Of a stretch of DNA of 64,000 bases, positions 18,667 through 27,876 are shown one piece after another. The DNA lies in the NCBI RefSeq assembly GCF_000526695.1, contig NZ_JAGO01000018.1, positions 25,363-89,362 of the forward strand, read 5' to 3'. A program made the position numbers and the translations under genes. Under the pieces are notes generated by a model. It worked only from the letters and a program-made list of their open reading frames with translations. It did not search any database and was not told where the DNA came from. Numbering within the stretch: the stretch's first letter is position 1; the number at the start of each line of letters is the position of its first letter. The stretch is from Carnimonas nigrificans ATCC BAA-78. GTDB taxonomy: Bacteria; Pseudomonadota; Gammaproteobacteria; Pseudomonadales; Halomonadaceae.

Positions 18667-20097
18667 TCACGCCTGCTTCAATAACCACTCCAGCTCCAGC
18701 GTAGTAATTTCGCGCTCGAAGCGATTCAACTCGTCTTCCTTGCACAGTCGATAACTCTCAATGAAGGAGTCGCCAAGGTACTGTTTTAGCGCCGTACCTT
18801 GTGCCAGCCGTGCCAGCGCATCGCCTTCGCGAATAGGCAAGGGAATACCGGGGCTATCGAGGCCGTTACCTTCAATGGGTGCCGGTAATTCCAGCGGGTT
18901 ATCCAGCCCGTACAGCACCGATGCCACCAGCGCTGCCACCACCAGATAAGGATTGGCGTCGGCACCGGCCACGCGATGTTCGATGCGATAGTCACGCTGA
19001 CCACTGCACGGAATACGCAGCGCCACCGTGCGGTTGTTATGCCCCCAGCTGGCCTGGGTTGCGACATACATGCCTGGCTGGAAGCGACGGTAGGAGTTTA
19101 CATTGGGCGCGAACAGCGCCATCGACTCGGGCATCAGCGCCAACATACCGGCCAGCGCCCGCTCCATGATGCGAGTATTTTCGAGATCGCCATCACTCAG
19201 CACATTATTGCCCTCGTCATCCACCAGACTGATGTGGATGTGCATGCCGTTACCGGCATGTTCGCTGTAGGGTTTTGCCATAAAGGTAGCCTGCAAGCCA
19301 TGACGCTCGGCCACCTGACGAATCAGGCGCTTGAGCAACAGCGCATCGTCACAGGCTTTCAGCACATTTTCAGAGTGGTGCAGGTTGATTTCGAACTGAC
19401 CCGGCGAGGCTTCAGCGACCGCCCCTTCTGCCGCCAGCCCCTGTTCGGCGGCCAGACGATCAATTTCTTCCAGTACGCATGAGAATTCATCAAGGTTATC
19501 CAGCGAATACACCTGCGCCTGCTCGCTGCGTTCATTGGTAGTAGGAGAACATGGCGGTTGCAGCGCGCCATCATCGGAGCGCTGGCGGTCCAGCAGATAA
19601 AACTCAAGCTCGACCGCCACCACAGGATACAGCCCGCGTGCTTTAAGCTGCTGCCAGACATGTGCCAGCACATTGCGCGGCTCATGATGATAGGGCGAGC
19701 CATCTTCTTCCTGCATGGTCAGCAGTACCTGTGCATTGTGCTCAGGGTCCGTTGCCACTGGCACCAGCGTGCCCGGCAGCGGTTTGCACAGCAGGTCAGG
19801 CTCGCCGACATCCAGCCCTAGTCCCGTCTCCTCCACTACATTGCCCAATAGGTCCATGGCGAAAATGGAGGAAGGCAGATAACACCCCTGATCCAGCTTT
19901 CTGACGGCATCCATAGGAAGACGCTTGCCGCGGAAGATGCCATTCAGATCGGCAAGCAGTACGTCAACATGGCTAGTGGCAGGGTGTCGCTCAAGATAGC
20001 GAGCCATTTCCTGCTCGAAACTGCCGGTGGGTTCAGGAGCTTCCTGCTCCTTCGACATGGCAGCAGGGGCGCTGACCACTGATGAACTTGATGGCAT
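18667..20097 (-). CDS. Glutamine-synthetase-like gamma-glutamylamine synthetase (PuuA type)
   Basis: A 476-residue member of the GS superfamily that ligates glutamate to an amine using ATP. Motifs include VAVELEFYLLD, GNGMHIHISL, NSYRRFQPGMYV and SWGHNNRTVALRIP, which are the GS metal- and nucleotide-site segments in the PuuA/GlnA3-like pattern. It lacks the NLYDLPPE adenylylation loop of GlnA. Putrescine or another polyamine or amine is the likely substrate. The frame continues upstream to 20175, but ATG 20097 after GAGAGCT starts a normal protein. It is divergent from gltP, which may supply glutamate; no other puu genes are present. Confidence 0.82.
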   Translation of the reverse strand: MPSSSSVVSAPAAMSKEQEAPEPTGSFEQEMARYLERHPATSHVDVLLADLNGIFRGKRLPMDAVRKLDQGCYLPSSIFAMDLLGNVVEETGLGLDVGEPDLLCKPLPGTLVPVATDPEHNAQVLLTMQEEDGSPYHHEPRNVLAHVWQQLKARGLYPVVAVELEFYLLDRQRSDDGALQPPCSPTTNERSEQAQVYSLDNLDEFSCVLEEIDRLAAEQGLAAEGAVAEASPGQFEINLHHSENVLKACDDALLLKRLIRQVAERHGLQATFMAKPYSEHAGNGMHIHISLVDDEGNNVLSDGDLENTRIMERALAGMLALMPESMALFAPNVNSYRRFQPGMYVATQASWGHNNRTVALRIPCSGQRDYRIEHRVAGADANPYLVVAALVASVLYGLDNPLELPAPIEGNGLDSPGIPLPIREGDALARLAQGTALKQYLGDSFIESYRLCKEDELNRFEREITTLELEWLLKQA

Positions 20098-20442
20098 GAC
20101 AGCTCTCACTCTCGTTGTTTTTTGGAAAAAATAAATTCCAATTAACGCCAGCATAGAGCGCATCGCGAGTATCACACAAGCACAAATTCGACTAATTTAC
20201 GGCCTCTGGATCACTAGCGCCTGAATATAAATGGACGATATTTATTCCAATACAGGTCGCTTTTCATCGTCACAGAGAGAGCCATTCCCCGCCGCGGAGC
20301 CTATCAGTGCGTGCCGCTTTCTATCATCCTCTTCATCCCTGCTTTGGAATAAATGTACAAACAGCCACCCTCGTGTAGGATGTAAGCCTTCCAACAACAA
20401 CAAATTGTGGCTTACTCCTCTCCCGCAATAGAGACGCTGTTC
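20098..20442. other. Divergent promoter region between the PuuA-like gene and gltP
   Basis: There is no gene in ~345 bases. It is AT-rich near 20110-20240, and both promoters must lie here. No clear operator was recognised. Confidence 0.5.
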
Positions 20443-21789
20443 ATGGCAACAAAACGCATAAAGGCACCGGGCCTCGCCTGGCAAATCCTGATTGGCTTGA
20501 TTCTGGGCATCGTGCTCGGAGCGCTGCTACATAATCACCCTGGCACTCGCGACTGGGCGGTAGGTTCTATCCTGCAACCCGCTGGCGATATATTCATTAG
20601 CTTGATCAAAATGATTGTTGTGCCGATCGTTATTTCATCGCTTATCGTCGGCATTGCTGGCATGGGTGACGCCAAGAAGCTGGGAAGAATAGGTCTGCGC
20701 ACCATTCTCTACTTCGAGGTGGTCACGACCATCGCCATTGTGCTGGGGCTACTGCTGGCCAACGTTTTCCATCCTGGTGCTGGCATCGACATGTCGTCGC
20801 TATCGACGGTCGATATTTCAAGCTACGAAGCAACGACCAAGGAAGTTGAGCAAGGCCATGGCTTTGCCGACACCCTGTTGAGCCTGATCCCCACCAATGT
20901 GGTGGCAGCGCTTGCCAATGGCGACATGCTGGCGATCATCTTCTTCTCGGTTCTGTTCGGGCTGGGGCTTGCCGGGCTGCCCAGCGAGCTGCGCGATCCG
21001 TTTTTGACCATTATGCGTGGCACGTCCGAGGCCATGTTCCGCGTTACCAACATGATTATGCGCTACGCACCAATCGGGGTATTCGCGCTGATTGCGGTCA
21101 CGGTGGCCAGCTTCGGCTTCTCCTCTCTGGTGCCGCTAATCAAGCTGGTAGCGCTGGTATATGCCGCCATCCTGTTCTTTGCGCTGGTGGTACTGGGCGG
21201 CATTGCCTACCTGTGCGGTATCAATATCTTCACCCTGATTCGTATCCTCAAGGATGAGCTACTGCTGGCCTACTCCACCTCCAGCTCGGAGACCGTACTG
21301 CCACGTATCATGAAGAAGATGGAAGACTTCGGGGCGCCCAAGGCCATTACCAGCTTCGTGATTCCTACCGGCTACTCCTTCAATCTGGATGGCTCCACGC
21401 TCTATCAGAGCATCGCGGCGATCTTCCTGGCGCAGCTCTACGGCATTGATCTGAGCATCATGCAGCAGCTCACGCTGGTATTAACGCTGATGGTCACCTC
21501 GAAGGGCATCGCAGGCGTGCCAGGGGTCTCCTTCGTGGTACTGCTGGCGACGCTGGGCAGCGTCGGCATCCCCCTTGAAGGATTGGCCTTTATTGCAGGC
21601 GTTGACCGCATCATGGATATGGCGCGTACCGCCTTGAACGTGGTCGGCAATGCCCTTGCCGCCATCGTTATCGCCAAGTTGGATGGCAGCTATGATGCCG
21701 ACAAGGGCGAGCGCTACTTCGAGACCCGCGCTCAGGAGAAGGCCGAGCGACACGAACAGCGTGAAGCCCGTCGCCACGCTCACGACTGA
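20443..21789 (+). CDS. gltP: Glutamate/aspartate:proton symporter GltP
   Basis: An inner-membrane DAACS-family symporter, 448 residues. The family signatures are very well kept: STSSSETVLPRIMKKM (HP1 serine-rich loop), IPTGYSFNLDGSTLYQ, TSKGIAGVPGVSFVVL (HP2) and GVDRIMDMARTALNVVGNAL. This set resembles E. coli GltP more than DctA or GltS. The frame opens at a GTG at 20407, but ATG 20443 gives the family N-terminus (KAPGLAWQILIGLILGIVLG). The charged C-terminal tail (EKAERHEQREARRHAHD) is longer than usual. Confidence 0.92.
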   Translation: MATKRIKAPGLAWQILIGLILGIVLGALLHNHPGTRDWAVGSILQPAGDIFISLIKMIVVPIVISSLIVGIAGMGDAKKLGRIGLRTILYFEVVTTIAIVLGLLLANVFHPGAGIDMSSLSTVDISSYEATTKEVEQGHGFADTLLSLIPTNVVAALANGDMLAIIFFSVLFGLGLAGLPSELRDPFLTIMRGTSEAMFRVTNMIMRYAPIGVFALIAVTVASFGFSSLVPLIKLVALVYAAILFFALVVLGGIAYLCGINIFTLIRILKDELLLAYSTSSSETVLPRIMKKMEDFGAPKAITSFVIPTGYSFNLDGSTLYQSIAAIFLAQLYGIDLSIMQQLTLVLTLMVTSKGIAGVPGVSFVVLLATLGSVGIPLEGLAFIAGVDRIMDMARTALNVVGNALAAIVIAKLDGSYDADKGERYFETRAQEKAERHEQREARRHAHD

Positions 21790-21855
21790 GCAAGAGCGCA
21801 GCAGTGCCAGCATGTTATAGGGCTGGCACTGTGTGAGCCGCTTCCGTTAAAAACC

Positions 21856-21895
21856 AAAAAGCGCTTTCCGATCCTTGTTTCGGAAAGCGCTTTTT
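21856..21895 (+). terminator. Terminator after gltP
   Basis: AAAAAGCGCTTTCCG and CGGAAAGCGCTTTTT form a perfect 15-bp stem around a 10-base loop. A further perfect 10-bp inverted repeat (CAGTGCCAGC, 21802-21831) lies between it and the stop codon. The A- and T-rich arms make it potentially bidirectional. Confidence 0.85.
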
Positions 21896-21990
21896 CTTGC
21901 GCGAGTCACTCGGGAAGCCGCTATTGCCATGTGCCGAGAAGAGCACGCGCCCGCTGCATTGAGAGCTGCGCGGCAAATGACCAGCCAGCG

Positions 21991-23349
21991 CTAATCGCCG
22001 CGTAAACGCCCGCCCATCTCCTGCGCCAAATCCACCGCATAGTGATCGGTCATACCGCCGATAAAATCGAGCATACGGCGGTAGCTGGCATAGAGATCCC
22101 AGGAGGGCTGGGGAGTATTTTCACCAATCAGCATCAATACGCGCTGATGCTTGTAGTTGGTCATGCCGGTGGAATACAGCTCGTAAGCGGCGCCAATAAA
22201 GGCTTCCAGCAGTGTGCCCAGCGTGGTGTAGGCCCCTATTTCCAGCTTCGCCTTCCGGGCATTCTTGAAGATGCGCTCACGCGCCATCTGCTTGGCGCGC
22301 ATGACCCCTGAACGCAAATGCTCCTGGCAGTAGCGCAGCAAATCGCCGCTCAGGGTGCCCGCCAGCAGCCGCTGCTCATTGCTGACAAAGGCGTCTGCGA
22401 CTTCCATAACGGCCCGGTCCATCGCCACACCGCGCATCATCGCCATGCGCCTGCGCCGCGATACCCCCGCCGCTTCCATACGCGCCAGCTCGGTAAAGAA
22501 GTCATCGTGCGGCGCAAGTCCTGCAATTTGCCCCAGCACCTCGGCAACTTCATTAAAGCCGAGGATATCCATCTCGACGCCATCTTCCAGATCGAGCAGC
22601 GCGTAACAGATATCGTCAGCGGCCTCGACCAGATAGGCCAGAGGATGCCGTGACCAGGCCGATACGTCGGGCGCCTGCCGCTTCAGCCCCACCATGTCAG
22701 CAACCTGGGCGAGCAGGTCGCGCTCCGACTGATAGGCCCCGAACTTGCCCCCTTCCAGCGCATGTTCGACGGTCCATGGGTACTTGAGCAACGCGCCCAG
22801 AGTTGCGGCAGTCAAGCGCATACCGCCGCTGAACTGGTTGTATTCGATTTGGGTGACGACACGAAAGCCCTGAGCATTGCCTTCGTAGGTGAGCAAATCT
22901 TCCATTTGCGCACTGCTCAGCCCCTCGAATAGCTCGGGCGTTCGCTCACGCGCTGCACGGAACCAGTCGCGGATAGCATATTCACCGGCATGTCCAAACG
23001 GAGGGTTACCGATATCGTGGGCCAGACATGCGGCCTGAACAATCACGCCCAGATCGGCAGGAGTGACATGCTCGGGCATGTGGGCGCTCAACCGCTCGGC
23101 AACCATCATGCCCAGCGACCGCCCCACGCAGCCTACTTCAAGGGAGTGACTCAAGCGGGTGTGGATATGATCGTTTTCAGTGAGGGGATGCACCTGGGTT
23201 TTTCGCCCCAGACGGCGGAAGGAGCCAGCAAAAATGATGCGATCATGGTCTTTATGGAAAGGGCTGCGGCCGACTTCATCGACAGCGTCCTTGCGACGCT
23301 CTGACAGGCGGGTTGGCGCTAACAGGCGTGACCATTGCATCTGACTCAT
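21991..23349 (-). CDS. dgt: dGTP triphosphohydrolase (dGTPase)
   Basis: HD-domain enzyme, about 452 residues, that converts dGTP to deoxyguanosine and triphosphate. Metal ligands appear in HTRLSHSLEV (His), CLAHDIGNPPFGH (His-Asp) and the late segment LAYLVEAADDICYALLDLED (Asp). RSPFHKDHDRIIFAGSFRRL is the conserved N-terminal block. An upstream in-frame start exists at 23373, but ATG 23349 follows GGAGCTGTTA and gives MSQMQWSRLL, the family start. It stands alone, convergent with gltP. Confidence 0.92.
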   Translation of the reverse strand: MSQMQWSRLLAPTRLSERRKDAVDEVGRSPFHKDHDRIIFAGSFRRLGRKTQVHPLTENDHIHTRLSHSLEVGCVGRSLGMMVAERLSAHMPEHVTPADLGVIVQAACLAHDIGNPPFGHAGEYAIRDWFRAARERTPELFEGLSSAQMEDLLTYEGNAQGFRVVTQIEYNQFSGGMRLTAATLGALLKYPWTVEHALEGGKFGAYQSERDLLAQVADMVGLKRQAPDVSAWSRHPLAYLVEAADDICYALLDLEDGVEMDILGFNEVAEVLGQIAGLAPHDDFFTELARMEAAGVSRRRRMAMMRGVAMDRAVMEVADAFVSNEQRLLAGTLSGDLLRYCQEHLRSGVMRAKQMARERIFKNARKAKLEIGAYTTLGTLLEAFIGAAYELYSTGMTNYKHQRVLMLIGENTPQPSWDLYASYRRMLDFIGGMTDHYAVDLAQEMGGRLRGD

Positions 23350-23474
23350 TAACAGCTCCACAGCGGCAGCCACGGCTGCCCGATTGAGTGATCTAAATGC
23401 GCTCAGTGTAGCGTGTTGAGCGCCCGCCTGCCTTAGCCGACGCCCGCGGCCCTACAGATACCGAAGGATCAGCG

Positions 23475-24725
23475 TTATTCCTTTTTTTGTGACTCCTGTT
23501 GCTCTTGCTGTTCTTTCTTTTCCTGCCGCTCCTGCAACTTCTCCACCTTGTTATTACGCTGCCGCTGGCGATAGCCGTAGGTCGCATTACGCACGACCTC
23601 TTCGCTCTCAAGCCCTGCCCCCAGTGCTCCGGCAAAGGTAGCCACCGATGTCGCCAGCCACGCCAGCAGCATGAAGTTGGACAAACCCACCGGCTGATGC
23701 AGGGTTTCAGCCATGAACCCGGTAGGTACAAACACCACCACTGCGGTCAGAAACAGCAGGTAGAGGACAATGAAATAGACACACACCCCAATGCCCAGCG
23801 TCACCACGGTCGCTGCGTTATAGAGCCGCGTGACAGCCTTGCCATGGGTATATTGCTGTGGCTCCCACAGGCCATGGTCAATAATCAGCCAGGCCACCAT
23901 CGAGCCAATCGCGGCCAGCATGAGCACCACAAAGCGCGCGATGGAGTATTCACTGCTGAGAATCCACAGGGTGGTGAAAATCAGTCCATACGCGCCGGTG
24001 CCGAATGCCACTGCAAAAATATGGCGGAAGGCAGGCATCATCGACCACGGTCGGTTGGCGCGCACCATTCCGCCCAGCAGACGAATGTAGCCACGCCACG
24101 TCGAGGTAAACAGGAAACGTACATCGACGTCCGCGTTGTCCTGAGGGCAGGTAACGCGCCTGAAGGAGACCAGCAGCTCCGCAAAACGCAGGCCCAGCAG
24201 CGAGTGCGCATCCCTGTTGCGCAGCCCATGCTGCTGCCGCTGGGGCTTACGCTCGTCCATGCGCTGCTGCTGCTGTGCGCGCTCTTCGTGACTTCCTCCC
24301 CAGTGCATTTCACTGACCAGATGGAGAATGGCCTCCCGCATGCGTTTGCGCAGCGGTGAAATGCCGAGAGTCGGTTGCGAAATAACAGCGACGCCGCGCT
24401 GGTCGCTGGCTTCTGCGACCGCGATATAGCCATCGCGAAACAGCGGCAGGTCGGTGATACACACCACATAATCCCACTGCTCGCGCTCCCGAATGGCCGC
24501 CGCTCGCTCCATGACCTCGGAAGCACTCCCTTCACCGCCGACCAGCGGATCAACCACGATATCAATCTGCCAATCCGCACCTTCATCCACATGCCAATGC
24601 AGCAGCTCGCCGAGTTCATCGACGCAGCGGAGAATGATCTTCTCAGGCAGCTCAGGTGCTGGAATCAATCCCAGGCGCAAAGAAGTGGATGAGCGCGAAT
24701 CGGGGCAATCGGATGAATCTGACAT
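23475..24725 (-). CDS. Conserved membrane protein, unknown function
   Basis: 416 residues that I do not recognise by name. The first ~190 residues are soluble: RLGLIPAPELPEKI, then a Rossmann-like stretch with YVVCITDLPLF, GVAVISQPTLG and a Gln-rich basic linker. About four hydrophobic segments follow between residues ~230 and 360. The C-terminus is a highly charged Glu/Lys/Gln tail rich in KEQQEQQ repeats. Architecture suggests a cytoplasmic sensor or enzyme-like domain tethered to the inner membrane. It lies downstream of the MdtG-like gene but is separated from it by a terminator. Confidence 0.7.
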   Translation of the reverse strand: MSDSSDCPDSRSSTSLRLGLIPAPELPEKIILRCVDELGELLHWHVDEGADWQIDIVVDPLVGGEGSASEVMERAAAIREREQWDYVVCITDLPLFRDGYIAVAEASDQRGVAVISQPTLGISPLRKRMREAILHLVSEMHWGGSHEERAQQQQRMDERKPQRQQHGLRNRDAHSLLGLRFAELLVSFRRVTCPQDNADVDVRFLFTSTWRGYIRLLGGMVRANRPWSMMPAFRHIFAVAFGTGAYGLIFTTLWILSSEYSIARFVVLMLAAIGSMVAWLIIDHGLWEPQQYTHGKAVTRLYNAATVVTLGIGVCVYFIVLYLLFLTAVVVFVPTGFMAETLHQPVGLSNFMLLAWLATSVATFAGALGAGLESEEVVRNATYGYRQRQRNNKVEKLQERQEKKEQQEQQESQKKE

Positions 24726-24762
24726 AACTGGCGCTCACTATCGAATGGCTGCAAATAACCCC

Positions 24763-24784
24763 AAAAAGCGCCCTATTCGGCGCT
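24763..24784 (-). terminator. Terminator of the MdtG-like MFS gene
   Basis: On the minus strand, AGCGCC-GAATAG-GGCGCT is followed by TTTT. It separates the MFS gene from the membrane protein gene downstream. Confidence 0.7.
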
Positions 24785-24810
24785 CTGTGAATCGTTGATG
24801 GCAAACGCTT

Positions 24811-26037
24811 TCAGTCAGGGTGGTGGCGACGCATCGCCAGCATGTTGAACAGCACGCCCGCTGACATTAACCCGCAAGAGATGATAAATACGGCCTGAAT
24901 ATTCAGATGGCCGCCCACATAGCCACCTGCCAGCGGCCCCAATACCTGGCCGATATAAAGTACCGAGACCGATACGCCTAATACGCTACCGGTCATGGAG
25001 GCCGGCACATGGCGACGGATCATTGAGGAAATGCACGGTAGCAGACCGCCGAGAGCCAGCCCCATCAAAAAGCGCAGAATCACTAACTGCCAGGCCGCTG
25101 TCACAAACGCCTGCGGGAGCATCAGGAAAGCGCCGGTCGCAAGACAAAACACAATGGTCCACCAGGGGCCAACGCCCGACTTGTCGGCAAAGCGCCCCAG
25201 CCAAATGGCGGAAAAAACGCCACCGCACGCCGTGGCAGCCATGACAATGCCGGAGATCGGCATCACCGCTTCAGGTGCTACCAGATGCCCCACATACAGC
25301 GCCACGATAGGCTCGATCGACATGTTGGCCATCATCATCAGCAACCCGCTCATCAGCATGGCCGCCAAAAGCCAGCGATGCTCAATGCGTTTCCACCCAC
25401 CCTTGTTGGCTGCCCGGTCACGGCGTCGCTCGGCAATGCCCTCCCGATCTTCCTGCATACCAAAAAGCGTGACCAGAAAGGTAATGAAGATAAGCCCTGC
25501 CGCCACCATGAAGGTGCCGCGAATCCCAATCATCGGCGGCAAGAAGCCCCCCACCAGGGGGCCAACCAGATTGCCCAACAGTATGCCTGCGCTCAGCAGC
25601 CCCAGCGCCCACCCCGTTCGATGCTCAGGGGTCTGGGTTGCCACCAGCGTATTGGCACCCGATGAATAACCGCCCGCAAGGCCCACCAGTAGCCGCAGCG
25701 CCACCAGCTCCCACACGTTATGTGCAAACCCCATCATCGCCATCACGATGGTCATTCCCAGGCTTGCACGTACCAGCATCAGCTTGCGGCCAAACCGGTC
25801 GGACAAACGCCCCCACAATGGGGCCACCAACGCAGCAGAAAGAAAGGTTGCGCCATAGGCGATACCTGACCATTGGCTGATCTCCGCCATATTGCTGATG
25901 CCCAGCTCCTCAATGTAGGCAGGCAATAGCGGGATCAAAAGTGTCATCGCAATAATAGAGGTGAAAGCGCCAAATACGCTGATGGCAAGATTACGCTTCC
26001 AGTAAATGAATGAAGAAGCAGCTACGGCAGAGGACAT
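24811..26037 (-). CDS. MFS drug-efflux transporter, MdtG-like
   Basis: A 408-residue, 12-TM major facilitator of the DHA1 drug:proton antiporter group. Recognisable points are YWKRNLAISVFGAF at the start, the motif A loop GRLSDRFGRKLMLVRASLG, GGYSSGANTLVATQTP, and TGWALGLLSAGILLGNLVGP (motif C, the antiporter motif). The sequence parallels E. coli MdtG closely over TM1-TM6. Cargo is predicted to be lipophilic drugs. Two 15-base near-identical direct repeats lie 60-110 bases upstream and may be regulator sites. Confidence 0.85.
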   Translation of the reverse strand: MSSAVAASSFIYWKRNLAISVFGAFTSIIAMTLLIPLLPAYIEELGISNMAEISQWSGIAYGATFLSAALVAPLWGRLSDRFGRKLMLVRASLGMTIVMAMMGFAHNVWELVALRLLVGLAGGYSSGANTLVATQTPEHRTGWALGLLSAGILLGNLVGPLVGGFLPPMIGIRGTFMVAAGLIFITFLVTLFGMQEDREGIAERRRDRAANKGGWKRIEHRWLLAAMLMSGLLMMMANMSIEPIVALYVGHLVAPEAVMPISGIVMAATACGGVFSAIWLGRFADKSGVGPWWTIVFCLATGAFLMLPQAFVTAAWQLVILRFLMGLALGGLLPCISSMIRRHVPASMTGSVLGVSVSVLYIGQVLGPLAGGYVGGHLNIQAVFIISCGLMSAGVLFNMLAMRRHHPD

Positions 26038-26094
26038 TCGTTAAACTTCATGGTTACAGTAAAATAGTTACTCAAACCTTAAAGCACTGAACAC

Positions 26095-26147
26095 GCGGCG
26101 TATAGCACCGAGTGGGCCCGAAGACGCAGAAAGCGGCGTATGGCACC
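26095..26147. repeat. Pair of 15-base direct repeats upstream of the MFS gene
   Basis: GCGGCGTATAGCACC (26095) and GCGGCGTATGGCACC (26133) differ at one base and are spaced 38 bases start to start. They are upstream of the MdtG-like start at 26037. Confidence 0.5.
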
Positions 26148-26264
26148 TATTTACTGCCATTTTTCACCCCACGGACTGATTTTCAACGACCGATACCGTC
26201 AGCGTTTTCCTGCCCGCAGAGACAGGCCCGCTAACTCATGCATGGAATATGGAATAAAACATAT

Positions 26265-26292
26265 AAAAAAAGCCCACCAGAAGAAGGTGGGC
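26265..26292 (-). terminator. Terminator of glnG (ntrC)
   Basis: On the minus strand, GCCCACC-TTCTTCT-GGTGGGC is followed by seven T. It ends the glnL-glnG unit. Confidence 0.88.
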
Positions 26293-26383
26293 GAATCAGG
26301 GATCATGCAAGGGAACAGGGAAGATTGCCTTCCCGCTTACTATGACGCTTGCTGTTAATAGGAGTTCCCGATCACACTAAAAT

Positions 26384-27805
26384 TTATTCAGCATCGGCAA
26401 ATTCTGGCAGCAACACCTTCAATTTGCGCGTCAGCGTGTTCCTTCCCCACCCCAGCAGTTCGGCTGCATCGCCCTTGCGGCCACCGGTATGCTTGAGCGC
26501 CGTCTCGATCAAAATGCGCTCGAAATCCGGAGTTGCCTCGCCCAGCAACTGAGTGTGGCCGGCGCTGAGTGCGCGATCGGCCCAGCTACGGAAGGCACCC
26601 CGCCAATCATCGGCCGGCACTTCTACTCGCTCGCTCGGTGATGTTTGGCGAAGCTCGGGAGGCAAATCGGCAATCAGCACCTCACGACCGGAAGCCATGA
26701 CCGTCAACCATCGGCAGGTGTTCTCCAGCTGGCGCACATTGCCCGGCCAGGAGAGGGACGATAGATGCTTCTCCGCCTCGGGCGTCAGCACTTTAGGTTC
26801 GGTGGCAAGCTCCTCTGCCGCCGCAGCGAGAAAGTGGCGAGTCAGCCGAGGAATATCTTCGCGCCGCTCGGCCAGGCGCGGCAAGCGCACGCGAATCACG
26901 TTCAGGCGATGAAACAGATCTTCACGAAAGCGGCCATCTTCCACCAGCTTTTCGAGATTCTGATGGGTGGCCGCAATAATGCGCACATCGGTTCTGACCG
27001 GCGTATGCCCCCCGACGCGATAAAACTCACCGTCCGACAGCACGCGCAGCAGCCGTGTTTGAGTGTCCGCCGGCATATCCCCGATTTCATCAAGAAACAG
27101 CGTGCCGCCATCTGCCTGCTCGAAGCGCCCGCGCCGCTGGGCACTGGCTCCGGTAAAGGCACCTTTTTCATGCCCGAACAGCTCGGATTCCATCAGCTCT
27201 TTTGGAATTGCCGCCATGTTCAGCGCAATAAAAGGGCCGCGTGCGCGCGGACTATGCTGATGCAGCGCACGCGCCACGCGCTCCTTGCCGGTGCCCGACT
27301 CACCGTTGATCATCACCGTAATATTGGAGTGCGACAGACGCCCGATGGCGCGAAACACCTCCTGCATCGCAGGCGCTTCGCCAATAATTTCGGCAGAGAT
27401 GCCTTCCGGCTGCTGCGCGGGCACGTTGCTTTCACGAACGTGAGCTATCGCACGCCGTACCAGCGACAGCGCTTCATCGACATCGAAGGGCTTGGGCAGG
27501 TACTCAAAGGCACCGCCCTGATAAGAGGCGACGGCGCTATCCAGATCCGAATGGGCCGTCATTACAATGACCGCCGCGCTGCTGACCTGCTGGCGCACTT
27601 GCTCCATCAATGCCAGGCCATCCATTCCCGGCATGCGAATATCGGTCACCAACACATCCGGTGGCTGCCGCTCCATGGCCTCCAGCGCATCATCAGCGCG
27701 CTCAAAGCTGTGTACGACAAGATCAGGCTGCGCCAGGGTACGTTCCAGTACCCACCGGATCGCTCGATCGTCGTCCACGATATATACGTGTGCTACATCG
27801 CTCAT
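26384..27805 (-). CDS. glnG: Nitrogen regulator NtrC (sigma-54 activator)
   Basis: Response regulator of about 473 residues. The receiver domain (1-120) has D11-D12, phospho-acceptor D55 ([10 protein letters not shown]) and K105 (LPKPF). The AAA+ domain has Walker A GESGTGKE (168-175), the sigma-54-contacting GAFTGA (215-220) and [12 protein letters not shown]. The C-terminal Fis-type helix-turn-helix is [20 protein letters not shown]. The frame extends to 27823, but ATG 27805 follows AGGAGGCATC. It is 71 bases downstream of glnL and certainly its partner. It would activate glnA from the site at 30903-30919. Confidence 0.97.
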   Translation of the reverse strand: MSDVAHVYIVDDDRAIRWVLERTLAQPDLVVHSFERADDALEAMERQPPDVLVTDIRMPGMDGLALMEQVRQQVSSAAVIVMTAHSDLDSAVASYQGGAFEYLPKPFDVDEALSLVRRAIAHVRESNVPAQQPEGISAEIIGEAPAMQEVFRAIGRLSHSNITVMINGESGTGKERVARALHQHSPRARGPFIALNMAAIPKELMESELFGHEKGAFTGASAQRRGRFEQADGGTLFLDEIGDMPADTQTRLLRVLSDGEFYRVGGHTPVRTDVRIIAATHQNLEKLVEDGRFREDLFHRLNVIRVRLPRLAERREDIPRLTRHFLAAAAEELATEPKVLTPEAEKHLSSLSWPGNVRQLENTCRWLTVMASGREVLIADLPPELRQTSPSERVEVPADDWRGAFRSWADRALSAGHTQLLGEATPDFERILIETALKHTGGRKGDAAELLGWGRNTLTRKLKVLLPEFADAE

Positions 27806-27876
27806 GATGCCTCCTGACCTCACTTCTTGAATGCCATACGTCCGCTCCAGTGAGGCTGCTGGCAGCCAATATGGCG

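Larger units (their letters stand above)
26038..26383. other. Intergenic region between the MdtG-like gene and glnG
   Basis: No gene. It contains two direct repeats (26095-26109 and 26133-26147) on the MFS side and the glnG terminator (26265-26292). Confidence 0.55.
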
